Of a stretch of 64,000 nt of DNA, positions 6,999 to 15,686 are shown piece after piece (the stretch's first letter is position 1; the number at the start of each line of letters is the position of its first letter). The position numbers and the translations under genes are program-made. This DNA is from Hyphomicrobium_A sp964493785 (lineage in GTDB: Bacteria; Pseudomonadota; Alphaproteobacteria; Rhizobiales; Hyphomicrobiaceae), in contig CAZBPM010000008.1 in assembly GCA_964493785.1 (NCBI GenBank), forward strand, positions 1 to 64,000, read 5' to 3'. The notes below the pieces were generated by a model. That model saw nothing but the letters and a program-made list of their open reading frames with translations, did not search any database and had not been told where the DNA came from.

Positions 6999-9772
6999 TC
7001 TGCGGTCGGGGTGGCGCCGTTGTCGCCCTCCTCGCCTTCGTCGCCCTCGCTGCCGTCGTCGGGGATGCGCTCGACCGACACGACCTTCTCATCCGCGTCA
7101 GTCTTGAAGATGCGGACGCCCTGCGTGTTGCGGCTGGCGATGCGCACGTCGTTGATCGGACAACGAATGAGCTGGCCACCATTCGTCACCAGCATGATCT
7201 GATCGGTGTCGACGACCGGGAAGGAGGCCACCAGCGGGCCGTTGCGATCGTTGACGACCATGGCGACGATGCCTTTGCCGCCGCGTCCGGAGGTCCGGTA
7301 TTCGTAGGACGATGACCGCTTGCCGAAACCGCGCTCCGACAGCGTCAGCACGAACTGCTCCTTGGCCGAAAGCTCGGCGAAACGCTCCGGCGTAAGCTCA
7401 GCCGTGCCCTCGATGACCTCCTCGTCGGCGTCGGCAACGTCGGCGACCTCGTCGGAAATCTCCTCGCCCTGCGCACGGCGCAGCATGTTGGCCTGCTTCA
7501 GGTAGGCGGCGCGCTCGGGGGCTTCGGCGTCGACGTGCGTCAGCACTGTCATGGAGATGATCTTGTCGTCGTCGTCGAGCTTGATGCCGCGGACGCCGTC
7601 TGAATCGCGGCCCTTGAAGAGACGCACCTCGTCTTCCAGCAGGAAGCGGATGCAGCGTCCCTTCGCCGTGGTCAGCAGCACGTCGTGCTCGGGCGTGCAG
7701 ATGTTGACCGAAACGATCGCGTCGCCCTCGTCGAGCTTCATGGCGATCTTGCCGTTGCGATTGATGCTTTCGAAATCGGACAGCGCGTTGCGACGGACCC
7801 GGCCGGAACGCGTCGCGAAGGCGAGCTGCAGCGCGGCCCAGGTTTCCGGATCCTCGGGCAGCGGCAAGATAGAGGTGATGACCTCGCCCGGCGCCAACGG
7901 CAGAAGGTTCACAAGAGCCTTGCCGACGGCCTGCGGCGTGGATGCCGGCAGACGCCACACCTTCATCCGGTAGCACATGCCGCGCGACGAGAAGAACAGC
8001 ACCGGCGTGTGCGTCGAAGCCACGAATAGCGTGGTGATGACGTCCTCTTCGCGCGTTCCGGCGCCGGAGCGGCCTTTGCCGCCGCGGCGTTGCGCGCGAT
8101 AGGTGCCGAGCGGCACACGCTTGATGTAGCCCTTGAGCGAGACGGTGACGACGACGTCCTCGCGCTGGATGAGGTCTTCGTCCTCGACGTCGCCGTCGAT
8201 GTCGAGGATCTCGGTCTTGCGCGGCGTGGCGAACTCGTCCCGGATCGCCGCCAACTCACCCTTGACGATGTCGACGATGCGGCGACGCGAAGCCAGGATG
8301 GCCAGGTATTCTTTGATTTCCTCGCCGATCTTCTTCAACTCGTCGGCGATCTCGTCGCGGCCGAGGGCCGTGAGGCGGGCGAGACGCAGATCGAGAATGG
8401 CCTTGGCCTGTTCCTCGGAGAGCTTGTAGGTGCCGTCATGCGCAACCTTGTGGCGCGGATCGGCGATCAGCTCGACCAGCGGAGCGATGTCATGCGCCGG
8501 CCAGTCGCGCGCCATCAACTGCTCGCGCGCATCGGCCGGACTGGGCGCGTGGCGGATGAGCTTGATGACCTCGTCGATGTTGGCGACAGCGATCGCCAAG
8601 CCCACCAACACGTGCGCGCGCTCGCGCGCCTTGTTGAGCAGGAACTTGGTGCGCCGGCTCACCACATCCTCGCGGAAGTTGGTGAAGGCCTCGACCATGT
8701 CCTTGAGGTTCAGCTGCTCGGGCTTGCCGCCGTTGAGCGCCAGCATGTTGGCGCCGAACGAGGTCTGCAGATCCGAGAAGCGGTAGAGCTGGTTGAGCAC
8801 GACGTCGGCGACGGCATCGCGCTTCAGCTCGATGACGATACGCATGCTCTCGCGATTGGTTTCGTCCCAGATATCGGAGATGCCCTCGACGCGCTTCTCT
8901 CGCACCAAGTCGGCGATCTTTTCGATCAGCGTCTTCTTATTGACCTGGTAGGGGATGGCGCTGACGATCAGGGCGTCGCGATCCTTGCGGATCTCCTCGA
9001 CCTCCACTCTCGCGCGCATGAGGATCGAGCCGCGTCCCTTGTGGTAGGCGGAGAGGATGCCGGCGCGCCCGATGATGAGGCCGCCGGTCGGGAAGTCCGG
9101 GCCTTGAACGATCGCGCACAACTCGTCGATGGTGATCTCGGGGTTCTCGAGGTGCGCCAAGCACGCGTCGATGATCTCGCCGAGATTGTGCGGGGGGATG
9201 TTCGTCGCCATGCCGACGGCGATGCCGCCCGCGCCGTTGACGAGCAGGTTGGGGAACTTCGCGGGCAGCACCACCGGCTCTAGCAGGCGGTCGTCGTAGT
9301 TGGATTTGAAGTCGACCGTATCCTTCTCGAGATCGTCGAGCAGATACTGCGCAATCTTCGAAAGGCGCGCCTCGGTATAGCGCTCGGCTGCGGGCGGGTC
9401 GCCGTCGACGGAGCCGAAGTTGCCCTGGCCGTCGATGAGCGGCACGCGCATGGAGAAGTCCTGCGCGAGGCGCACGAGCGCGTCGTAGATGGCAAGGTTG
9501 CCGTGCGGGTGGAAGTCGCCCATCGTGTCGCCCACGACCTTGGACGACTTCATGTGCTTCTTGTTCCAGTCGAGCCCCAGGCGCTGCATGGCGTAGAGGA
9601 TGCGGCGGTGCACAGGCTTGAGGCCGTCGCGCACGTCCGGCAGGGCGCGCGAGATGATGACGCTCATCGCGTATTCGAGGTACGAGCGCTTCATCTCCTC
9701 CGCGATGGTCACGGGGCGGATGTCGCTCGGCTCTTTGCCGGGGGGCGTCGGGTTGTCGGTCTTATCGGCCAC
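6995..9772 (-). CDS. gyrA: DNA gyrase subunit A
   Basis: GyrA is the DNA-cleaving subunit of gyrase, which introduces negative supercoils. The protein has 925 residues with the classic N-terminus (LEYAMSVIISRALPDVRDG), the catalytic tyrosine in RYTEARL (Y132), and the GyrA box QRRGGKG near residue 565, which separates it from ParC. The quinolone-determining region reads HPHGNLAIYD, so positions matching E. coli D82 and S83 are Asn92 and Leu93, while D87 is kept (Asp97). An insertion before the last C-terminal blade and an acidic tail are present. Confidence 0.98.
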   Translation of the reverse strand: MADKTDNPTPPGKEPSDIRPVTIAEEMKRSYLEYAMSVIISRALPDVRDGLKPVHRRILYAMQRLGLDWNKKHMKSSKVVGDTMGDFHPHGNLAIYDALVRLAQDFSMRVPLIDGQGNFGSVDGDPPAAERYTEARLSKIAQYLLDDLEKDTVDFKSNYDDRLLEPVVLPAKFPNLLVNGAGGIAVGMATNIPPHNLGEIIDACLAHLENPEITIDELCAIVQGPDFPTGGLIIGRAGILSAYHKGRGSILMRARVEVEEIRKDRDALIVSAIPYQVNKKTLIEKIADLVREKRVEGISDIWDETNRESMRIVIELKRDAVADVVLNQLYRFSDLQTSFGANMLALNGGKPEQLNLKDMVEAFTNFREDVVSRRTKFLLNKARERAHVLVGLAIAVANIDEVIKLIRHAPSPADAREQLMARDWPAHDIAPLVELIADPRHKVAHDGTYKLSEEQAKAILDLRLARLTALGRDEIADELKKIGEEIKEYLAILASRRRIVDIVKGELAAIRDEFATPRKTEILDIDGDVEDEDLIQREDVVVTVSLKGYIKRVPLGTYRAQRRGGKGRSGAGTREEDVITTLFVASTHTPVLFFSSRGMCYRMKVWRLPASTPQAVGKALVNLLPLAPGEVITSILPLPEDPETWAALQLAFATRSGRVRRNALSDFESINRNGKIAMKLDEGDAIVSVNICTPEHDVLLTTAKGRCIRFLLEDEVRLFKGRDSDGVRGIKLDDDDKIISMTVLTHVDAEAPERAAYLKQANMLRRAQGEEISDEVADVADADEEVIEGTAELTPERFAELSAKEQFVLTLSERGFGKRSSSYEYRTSGRGGKGIVAMVVNDRNGPLVASFPVVDTDQIMLVTNGGQLIRCPINDVRIASRNTQGVRIFKTDADEKVVSVERIPDDGSEGDEGEEGDNGATPTAE

Positions 9773-9800
9773 GATTTATGGGTCCGTCTCAACAGCGAGA

Positions 9801-9821
9801 CGCACGCCTTTTGGGCGTGCG
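9801..9821. other. Hairpin in the gyrA leader
   Basis: An eight-pair inverted repeat (CGCACGCC, loop TTTTG, GGCGTGCG) lies 29 bp upstream of the gyrA start. On neither strand is it followed by a T-run, so it is not a standard terminator. It could affect gyrA mRNA structure or mark a protein site. Nothing more can be said. Confidence 0.5.
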
Positions 9822-10107
9822 CCATGTGGGTTCAGAATCTGAAGCGAAGATACCCCATCGGGCGCCCCAGGTGCAATCAGCGCGACGCTATGCAACAGGG
9901 TTCTCAACCCCATAATTCTGCTTGCGAATTCATGCCCTTATTTGCTGGCGGCGAACATCTCACGGAATAGAGCGATCTCGCCCCATTTCGACTTGTGTCC
10001 GTCACAGTCTCAGCCTACATGCTGCGCCGCGCCCCACATGGTTAACCCTCAGGGTGCGGGCGGACGGGCGCCCAGGTGGGCCCGGCTGAAACGAATAGGA
10101 GAATTCG

Positions 10108-10854
10108 ATGCAGAGAAGTGTGTTGACCCTGGCAGCCGTTGCAGCGCTTTTCGCGCTCCCGGCGTTGGCCGAGCCGGCGGCCACTTCCACGGATGTGTTC
10201 GTCACCACGCAGGGTGAAGGGCAGTATCTCGCCAAGGACCTTCTGCTTGGCGCCAAGGTGCACAATGCCGAGGGCGCGATCATCGGCGATATCGAGGATC
10301 TGATCCTCGATGCCAACAACCAGGTGCAGGGTGTCGTCGTTGGCGTCGGCGGATTCGCCGGCTTCGGCGAGAAGCGCGTCGGCGTGGCGCTGCCCGCTCT
10401 GCACATCAAGAATGAGAGCGGCGTCGTGATCGTCAGCCTGCCGCAGGCGACGAAGGAGACGCTCGACGCGCTGCCGGCGTTCGAGCGCAAGCAGCCGCCG
10501 AAGTCGCTCATCGACCGCGCGATCGAGAAGGCGAAGGAGCTTTCCGACAAGAGCGCGGTGACCGCCAAGGACGCCTACGAGAAGGCCAAGGAAGAGGCGG
10601 GTCCGGCATTGGAGAAGGCCGGCGAGGCGGCGAAGAAGACGTACGAGGAGAGCGTGAAGCCGGCGCTCGACAAGGCGGGCGAGGCGACGAAGGAAGCCTA
10701 CGACGCTGCCAAGGACGCGATGGCAACGAAGCCCGCGGAGACCACTCCCCCGGCCGAGACGCCTGCCGCAACGCCTCCGGCAACCGAGCCCGCAGCTCCG
10801 GCAGAGACGCCGGCTGAGGCTCCGAAGGATGCCGCTCCGGCGACGACGCCTTAA
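10108..10854 (+). CDS. Exported PRC-barrel domain protein with helical alanine-rich tail
   Basis: A 248-residue periplasmic protein. The signal peptide (about 1-21) ends ALPALA. A PRC-barrel-like domain follows (about 38-115: LLGAKVHNAEGAIIGDIEDL and VVGVGGFAGFGEKRVGV). Then comes a charged Lys/Glu/Ala helical region with repeated EKAKEEAG-like units, and a Pro/Ala/Thr-rich tail. PRC barrels occur in ribosome maturation and photosynthetic proteins and in many uncharacterised rhizobial secreted proteins. A strong terminator follows. A shorter relative is encoded at 46862-47266. Confidence 0.85.
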   Translation: MQRSVLTLAAVAALFALPALAEPAATSTDVFVTTQGEGQYLAKDLLLGAKVHNAEGAIIGDIEDLILDANNQVQGVVVGVGGFAGFGEKRVGVALPALHIKNESGVVIVSLPQATKETLDALPAFERKQPPKSLIDRAIEKAKELSDKSAVTAKDAYEKAKEEAGPALEKAGEAAKKTYEESVKPALDKAGEATKEAYDAAKDAMATKPAETTPPAETPAATPPATEPAAPAETPAEAPKDAAPATTP

Positions 10855-10885
10855 GCCGGCTGACTCTGGCACGATCGAAATTTGG

Positions 10886-10916
10886 AGAGCCCCGCTTACT
10901 GCGGGGCTCTTTTTTA
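10886..10916 (+). terminator. Rho-independent terminator of the PRC-barrel gene
   Basis: A perfect ten-pair stem (AGAGCCCCGC with its complement, loop TTACT) followed by TTTTTAT, 31 bp beyond the stop codon. Confidence 0.95.
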
Positions 10917-11041
10917 TGGCTGACGCGAGGGGGCGAGCGCAGCCCTTGCATGAGGTGCGAGGTGGGCGGTAGCGGCTGCCCTCACCCTCCCCGCTTCCGG
11001 GAAGAGGTACTCGTGCACGCAAAGGCGATCGACCGAAAAAA

Positions 11042-11065
11042 AAGCCCGGCGGTGAGGCCGGGCTT
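11042..11065 (-). terminator. Rho-independent terminator of the duplicated-domain protein gene
   Basis: A nine-pair stem (AAGCCCGGC, loop GGTGAG). On the minus strand it is followed by a run of T. It sits 26 bp past the stop of the minus-strand gene at 11092. Confidence 0.92.
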
Positions 11066-11091
11066 CTCTGTATTCAGAATGCTCGAGGGCG

Positions 11092-11958
11092 TCAGCGGCC
11101 GAGCACGCACACCGTCGCCGGACCCTTGATCATGTTCAGTCCGAGCGTCTGCCGATAGGTTATGTCCACACGATCGATGACACGACCACGCTCGCCTCGC
11201 AGATCAAGCGGAGGCGTCTCGTCGCCATCGCCGATCTTCTTGCGCACCTGCAGCTGATCGGGCGGACCGCGCTCGTACACGACCGTCAAATCGATGAGCT
11301 CGATCTTGGAGCCGCGCACGGCCAGCTTGATGGCGCTGAACCGACCTTCGCGGCGGCCGACGCGGATTGAATCGCGGTCCGGCTTGATCCCTACCTTGCT
11401 GCAGCCGAGTTCTTCCCAGCGCGCGACGGGGGGCGGGGGCGGCGGAAGCTGACGCAGGCCATAGACAATGACCTTCGCGCGGCCGCGCGGGCTAGGACGC
11501 GAGCGATAGACGAACTCGATGCGGTCGATGAAGCGATCACCCCATGCGAAATCGATCGGACGCGTGCGGGCGCCAGCGCGGATGAACTCGTTCACAGCCA
11601 GCTTCTGGGGCGGGCCGCGGTCGAAGAAAACGGTCGCCTCGCGGATCTGGACGTCGTTGTTCAGGACCTCGAAGGCGATCTTGCTGAAGCGGCCTTCGCG
11701 GCGGCCGACGCGGATCACGTCGCGATCGACGCCGAAGCCCACGGATGACTGCGCCAGCTCTTCCCAGATCTCGCGCGGCGGAGGGCCGCGGTCGTTGCGC
11801 GGCGGAGGACCGCGGTCATAACCGGGCGGGGGACCGCCACGGTCGTAGCCCGGCGGTGGGCCGCGGTCGCGATCGCGATTTTGCGCCGAGGCCGTCTCGG
11901 CCACGATTGGCACGATGAGCAGGGCGAGAAGCGGCGCCATCATGGATCGCCAGTACAT
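11092..11958 (-). CDS. Secreted protein with two tandem copies of a beta-rich domain
   Basis: A 288-residue exported protein. The start at 11958 is set by a GGGAG site and gives a good signal peptide ending ETASA. After it comes a short Pro/Gly/Arg repeat (GPPPGYDRG units). Two homologous domains follow, each opening with WEEL, carrying RVGRREGRFS, a RGPP turn, a (V/I)IDR-type strand and a closing strand. The unit resembles single-copy DUF2541-like secreted proteins I recall from rhizobia, but the name is tentative. The function is unknown. Confidence 0.75.
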   Translation of the reverse strand: MYWRSMMAPLLALLIVPIVAETASAQNRDRDRGPPPGYDRGGPPPGYDRGPPPRNDRGPPPREIWEELAQSSVGFGVDRDVIRVGRREGRFSKIAFEVLNNDVQIREATVFFDRGPPQKLAVNEFIRAGARTRPIDFAWGDRFIDRIEFVYRSRPSPRGRAKVIVYGLRQLPPPPPPVARWEELGCSKVGIKPDRDSIRVGRREGRFSAIKLAVRGSKIELIDLTVVYERGPPDQLQVRKKIGDGDETPPLDLRGERGRVIDRVDITYRQTLGLNMIKGPATVCVLGR

Positions 11959-12162
11959 CAGTTTACTCCCTCGTTTCGAATTAGGCCGGGGTGGCCTTTG
12001 TGGGCTTGCCCTGGGGCTCGCGCTCCGACCAATGAAGCGCTTCAACGACCAAATTGTGATAGCCGAGCGCACATGAATGCAGGCTGCACGAGCCGATGAA
12101 GTTAACCCTACGGGATGATTGGACGATGCGGCTCAGGGCAAATTTGCAGGCTGCGTAAAAAA

Positions 12163-12186
12163 ATCCCGGGGTGAGAACCCCGGGAT
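12163..12186 (-). terminator. Rho-independent terminator of ssb
   Basis: A perfect ten-pair stem (ATCCCGGGGT, loop GAGA). On the minus strand it is followed by seven T. It lies about 60 bp beyond the ssb stop. Confidence 0.95.
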
Positions 12187-12244
12187 CGAAGGGCACGGAA
12201 GACGTGACCTGAAATCGGGTCACGCCTGAGGGGGATCGGTGGAT

Positions 12245-12760
12245 TTAGAACGGGATCTCGTCGTCGAGCTGCTTGTCGAAGCTGCCGCCGCTCTTGGCGC
12301 CGCCGCGCGCGGGTGACTGCGAACGAGCAGCGGGAGCGTCGGAATATCCACCGCCGCCGCCAGCTTCGGCATAATCAGACTGGCCGCCCTCGCCCATGCC
12401 GCCGCCGGCGCGGCCATCAAGCATGGTGAGGTTGCCGTTGAAGCCCTGCAGCACGACCTCGGTCGAATAGCGGTCTTGGCCGGACTGGTCCTGCCACTTG
12501 CGCGTCTGAAGAGCGCCCTCGATGAAAACCTTGGAGCCCTTGCGCAGGTACTGCTCGGCCACCTTGCACAGGTTCTCGTTGAAGATGACGACCGAGTGCC
12601 ACTCGGTTTTCTCGCGCCGCTCGCCAGTCGCCTTGTCACGCCACGTGTCGGACGTCGCAATGCGCAGGTTGGCGATGGGGCGGCCGTCCTGGGTGCGGCG
12701 GATCTCGGGATCCTTGCCCAGGTTACCGACCAGGATCACCTTGTTGACCGAACCAGCCAT
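12245..12760 (-). CDS. ssb: Single-stranded DNA-binding protein
   Basis: SSB coats single-stranded DNA during replication, repair and recombination. The protein has 171 residues: an OB-fold over about 1-115 (VNKVILVGNLGKDPE and KTEWHSVVIFNE), a glycine-rich linker, and the acidic C-terminal tip DDEIPF that recruits partner proteins. A LexA-type box is found about 200 bp upstream. In relatives ssb commonly lies back to back with uvrA; here uvrA is 18.6 kb away. Confidence 0.97.
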   Translation of the reverse strand: MAGSVNKVILVGNLGKDPEIRRTQDGRPIANLRIATSDTWRDKATGERREKTEWHSVVIFNENLCKVAEQYLRKGSKVFIEGALQTRKWQDQSGQDRYSTEVVLQGFNGNLTMLDGRAGGGMGEGGQSDYAEAGGGGGYSDAPAARSQSPARGGAKSGGSFDKQLDDEIPF

Positions 12761-12960
12761 GCGTCACTCCTTGCATTTCGCTTGCATATCGCGGCGTCCC
12801 AGACGGGCGCCAAATCCTGTTGCCCGCCGCCGAGAAGCGACGAGTCGCACTCGCAACCTAGTTGGTTCGCGGCGCCAGCCGAACAGAGGCGCACCGGCCT
12901 TTGCACAGACATCGGCCTTTACGCACAGTAGATCGGCCGTGACGCAGGATACGCGCCGAT

Positions 12961-12975
12961 GTTCCTTTTATGTTC
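12961..12975. promoter_or_regulatory. Alphaproteobacterial LexA (SOS) box
   Basis: GTTC, seven bases (CTTTTAT), GTTC exactly fits the alphaproteobacterial LexA operator GTTC-N7-GTTC. It lies in the intergenic region upstream of ssb, 201 bp before its start. A pair of this kind is expected by chance about twice per 64 kb on both strands, but rarely inside one particular 254-bp gap. No such site was seen upstream of uvrA. Confidence 0.6.
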
Positions 12976-13014
12976 TTATAGGTAGGCCGAACCCGCGGCT
13001 GTTGCAAGGGCCAA

Positions 13015-15054
13015 TCAGTTGCGGCGCTGCTCGGCTGCGGACGACAGCTCGCGCATGACTTTGGGTGGCGTCGTCGAGGAAGCCGCGCAAGACGGTGCCT
13101 TGAGGCTGTCGTAGATCGAGACAACGTCGCCGCGGAACTGGGGCATGACGGCCCGGCGCGCGATGCCGGTCGCAACCGCACCGTTGCTCCAGCGGGCGCT
13201 GCACATCTGTTTAGTGAGGTAGGTCGTCAGGTCGGAGGTGTAGTTCAGCGCCGGCGGCACGGGCGAGGCTCCGACCCAGCTCTGCCAGCGCTGCTGGTCG
13301 AGCGTGCCGGTCCACGTGGCGTCCTTCTCGGACAGCTTGCGCACCAGATCCTCGCCGCGCTGACGGTCATCGGCATCGGTGAGCCTGGCAAGGCTGGCGC
13401 TCAAAGCGGCGCGTTCGGCGTCGCTGGGCGCGCGCACGGCAAGCTCGGTGAGATCGGTGAGGCCGGTCGAATCCCAGGCCGGCGGCTCGGTCAGCCAGAT
13501 GACGGCACCGCGCAGGTCGCTGCCGGTCATCTTCATTCCCTGCATGTCGACACCCATGAGGCGCGTCTGATGCAAGCTCGAAGCGTCGAGGTTGGCATCG
13601 CGCAGGACGGCGCCATCGAGCTGGGCAAAGTTGAGTACGGCACCCTGCAGCGACGCGCTCGATAGGTCGGCGAGTTGCAGCTGGGCGCCGGTCAGGTCGG
13701 CCCCCTGCAGTGATGCATTGAGGAGGTTCGCCCCCTGCGCTTTCACGCCGCCCGTCATGTCGGCCTTGTCGAGGTGGGCGTTGGAAAGGCTGGCGCCGAT
13801 CAGCAGGGCATTCGAAAGCTCGGCGCCTTCGAGCTGAGCTTCGTCGAGCTTGGCGGCGGTGAGATCGATGCCCCAGAGCTTGGCTCCATCGAGCCGCGCC
13901 CGGCTCAGGTCGACACCCCGGGCAGAGGCGCAACGCGCGGCGATGCGATTGTCGCTCAGAAGGACGATGTCTGGCTCGGCGCAGGCGATCGAAGCGTTCT
14001 CGAGATTGGCACCGACGAGGCTGGCGCCATCGAGCTTGGCGCCGGTGAGGTCGGCCTTGGAGAGGTTGGTGCGATCTAGCTTGGCAAACCGCAAGTCGCG
14101 GCCGCGCAGGCGCAAGGTTTTGTCGTTGCTGCCCTCTTCGCGGTCCTGGGCAAGATCTGAATCCGTGACCACGAGATTGCGCCTGAAGATACCGAACAGG
14201 GCGTCATCGGACGAGGCGTCGAGGAAGGGCAGCGCAAAGCCGCTCTGGTGGACGTTCCGGGCTCCTGCGGGAGAGGTCAGACTGGTGAACTTCTGGCCAA
14301 TGAGGTCGAGACGTTCGCCGGGCACGGTAGCCGCGAAATAGGAGAGATAGGCAACGACGGCGAGGACCAGGGTCGTTGCGAAGACGCTAAGCGGATGCGT
14401 GATGGTGGTGCGCAGGAAGGCTTGGAGGAACGAGGTCTCGGCCCGCAGCAGGAACACGCCGATGAGGAACAGCCCGGCGATGTCGATGGTCAGGAATATG
14501 CGGTTGATCCACGTCGTGGTGACGTCGTGATAGGGCAGGAATGCGACCTGCATATAGAGCAGCAGCACCACCGGTAGGATGACGATGGTGAGCCAGGAGA
14601 TCAGATTGAGGAAAGCGCTCATGACCAAGGAGCGCTGAGGCCCGGCAATGGCCTGGACCAGAAAGAAGTTGTGCAGCTCGAGGCGCAGCGGGTGGGTGCG
14701 CCTGTTCGACATCTCGAGGTAGCGGATCGCCTGGTCGAACTCGTGCGCCTTGCGGGCGAGAAGCACGAGCTGGGACAGGATGCCGAGGTGAAACAGCACC
14801 AGCACGATCGGCGCGAACTGAAAGAACTGCTTGAGCTGGATGTTGACCTGAAGGATCGGGAGCTGTACGGGCGTTTCCAGCAGCAGCGCCTCGTGGGTGA
14901 CGCCGGCAACGGCGATCACCAGGTAGGTCATGATGGCGAGAAAGATCAGCCAGCCGGTGTGGGCGGTGTCGCTCGAAGCGTTGACCGCCTCGAGCAGGCT
15001 GTAAGGGTTGACCGGCGTCTCCGTCTCCGGAGAAAGACGAGCCCTGTCCGCCAT
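13015..15054 (-). CDS. Membrane-anchored pentapeptide-repeat protein
   Basis: A 679-residue protein in two parts. Residues about 33-245 hold five probable membrane segments. Residues about 318-520 form a long run of pentapeptide repeats (A(D/N)LXX type, such as ADLTGAKLDGASLVGANL), which fold into a right-handed quadrilateral helix. A C-terminal region of about 150 residues has no recognised motif. The start at 15054 follows GGGGGAG; longer in-frame starts exist. Membrane pentapeptide proteins have mostly unknown roles. It is not a soluble Qnr/MfpA-type gyrase protector. Confidence 0.85.
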   Translation of the reverse strand: MADRARLSPETETPVNPYSLLEAVNASSDTAHTGWLIFLAIMTYLVIAVAGVTHEALLLETPVQLPILQVNIQLKQFFQFAPIVLVLFHLGILSQLVLLARKAHEFDQAIRYLEMSNRRTHPLRLELHNFFLVQAIAGPQRSLVMSAFLNLISWLTIVILPVVLLLYMQVAFLPYHDVTTTWINRIFLTIDIAGLFLIGVFLLRAETSFLQAFLRTTITHPLSVFATTLVLAVVAYLSYFAATVPGERLDLIGQKFTSLTSPAGARNVHQSGFALPFLDASSDDALFGIFRRNLVVTDSDLAQDREEGSNDKTLRLRGRDLRFAKLDRTNLSKADLTGAKLDGASLVGANLENASIACAEPDIVLLSDNRIAARCASARGVDLSRARLDGAKLWGIDLTAAKLDEAQLEGAELSNALLIGASLSNAHLDKADMTGGVKAQGANLLNASLQGADLTGAQLQLADLSSASLQGAVLNFAQLDGAVLRDANLDASSLHQTRLMGVDMQGMKMTGSDLRGAVIWLTEPPAWDSTGLTDLTELAVRAPSDAERAALSASLARLTDADDRQRGEDLVRKLSEKDATWTGTLDQQRWQSWVGASPVPPALNYTSDLTTYLTKQMCSARWSNGAVATGIARRAVMPQFRGDVVSIYDSLKAPSCAASSTTPPKVMRELSSAAEQRRN

Positions 15055-15284
15055 ACCGATAAACGCTCCCCCAACTCCGGATGCGCGACAAACGCAGACC
15101 TTATGGGAGAAAGTGTGACATCGGCCCCTCGCGGTCACTCTCGCGAGCAGCCAAGGCGATCATCCCCCTTGCTCTTTCCCCACGGAGCATTGCATGAGTC
15201 AAGCAGGAGTCGGCCCTAGGGACGCCGCCGATCACGGTATCGGGCTGAGGGTGGCCGAAACACCGCAGGAGAGCACTCCGTTTG

Positions 15285-15656
15285 ATGGCCGCACAATATA
15301 ACTGCCGGAAATGCCCCGGTTATTGCTGCTCCTATCCTCTCATCCCGCTCGATAAGCGCGACGTGGAGCGGCTCGCGCGCCACCACAACATGACCTTCGA
15401 GGTCGCCAAAGTGGCGTTTACCAAGGAGGAGCATGGCCGCAAGTACGCCATGCGGCGCAAGAAGGACGAGATCTACGGCAAGATCTGCCGCTTCTTCGAC
15501 ACCAAGAAGCGCTGCTGCACGATCTACCTCGCGCGGCCGGCGGTATGCCGCTCATTCCCCGGTGGCGGGCGCTGCGGGTATTACGACTTCCTCGCCTTCG
15601 AGCGCCGCGCGCAGGAGGACGAGAAGTTCGTCGCGCTGACAAACCACGAGGACTGA
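15285..15656 (+). CDS. YkgJ-family zinc/iron-chelating cysteine cluster protein
   Basis: A 123-residue cytoplasmic protein with the YkgJ cysteine pattern: CRKCPGYCC near the N-terminus, a middle C, then CC, and CRSFPGGGRCGYYDFL near residue 90. The cysteines probably bind iron or zinc. The exact role of the family is not known. An in-frame TTG lies directly before the ATG. It ends 30 bp from the convergent autotransporter-type gene. Confidence 0.85.
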   Translation: MAAQYNCRKCPGYCCSYPLIPLDKRDVERLARHHNMTFEVAKVAFTKEEHGRKYAMRRKKDEIYGKICRFFDTKKRCCTIYLARPAVCRSFPGGGRCGYYDFLAFERRAQEDEKFVALTNHED

Positions 15657-15686
15657 GACGCGGATTTGCCTACCGCGGAGACCCGG

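Noticed and set aside
8090..9283. Long open frame (397 codons) on the strand opposite gyrA
   Set aside because: It is a by-product of high GC and codon bias; the translated sequence is Ala/Asp/Leu-rich with no motif, and gyrA is certain.
13015..15054. Pentapeptide protein as a Qnr-type gyrase protector
   Set aside because: Qnr/MfpA proteins are small and soluble; this one has a membrane domain and is three times longer.
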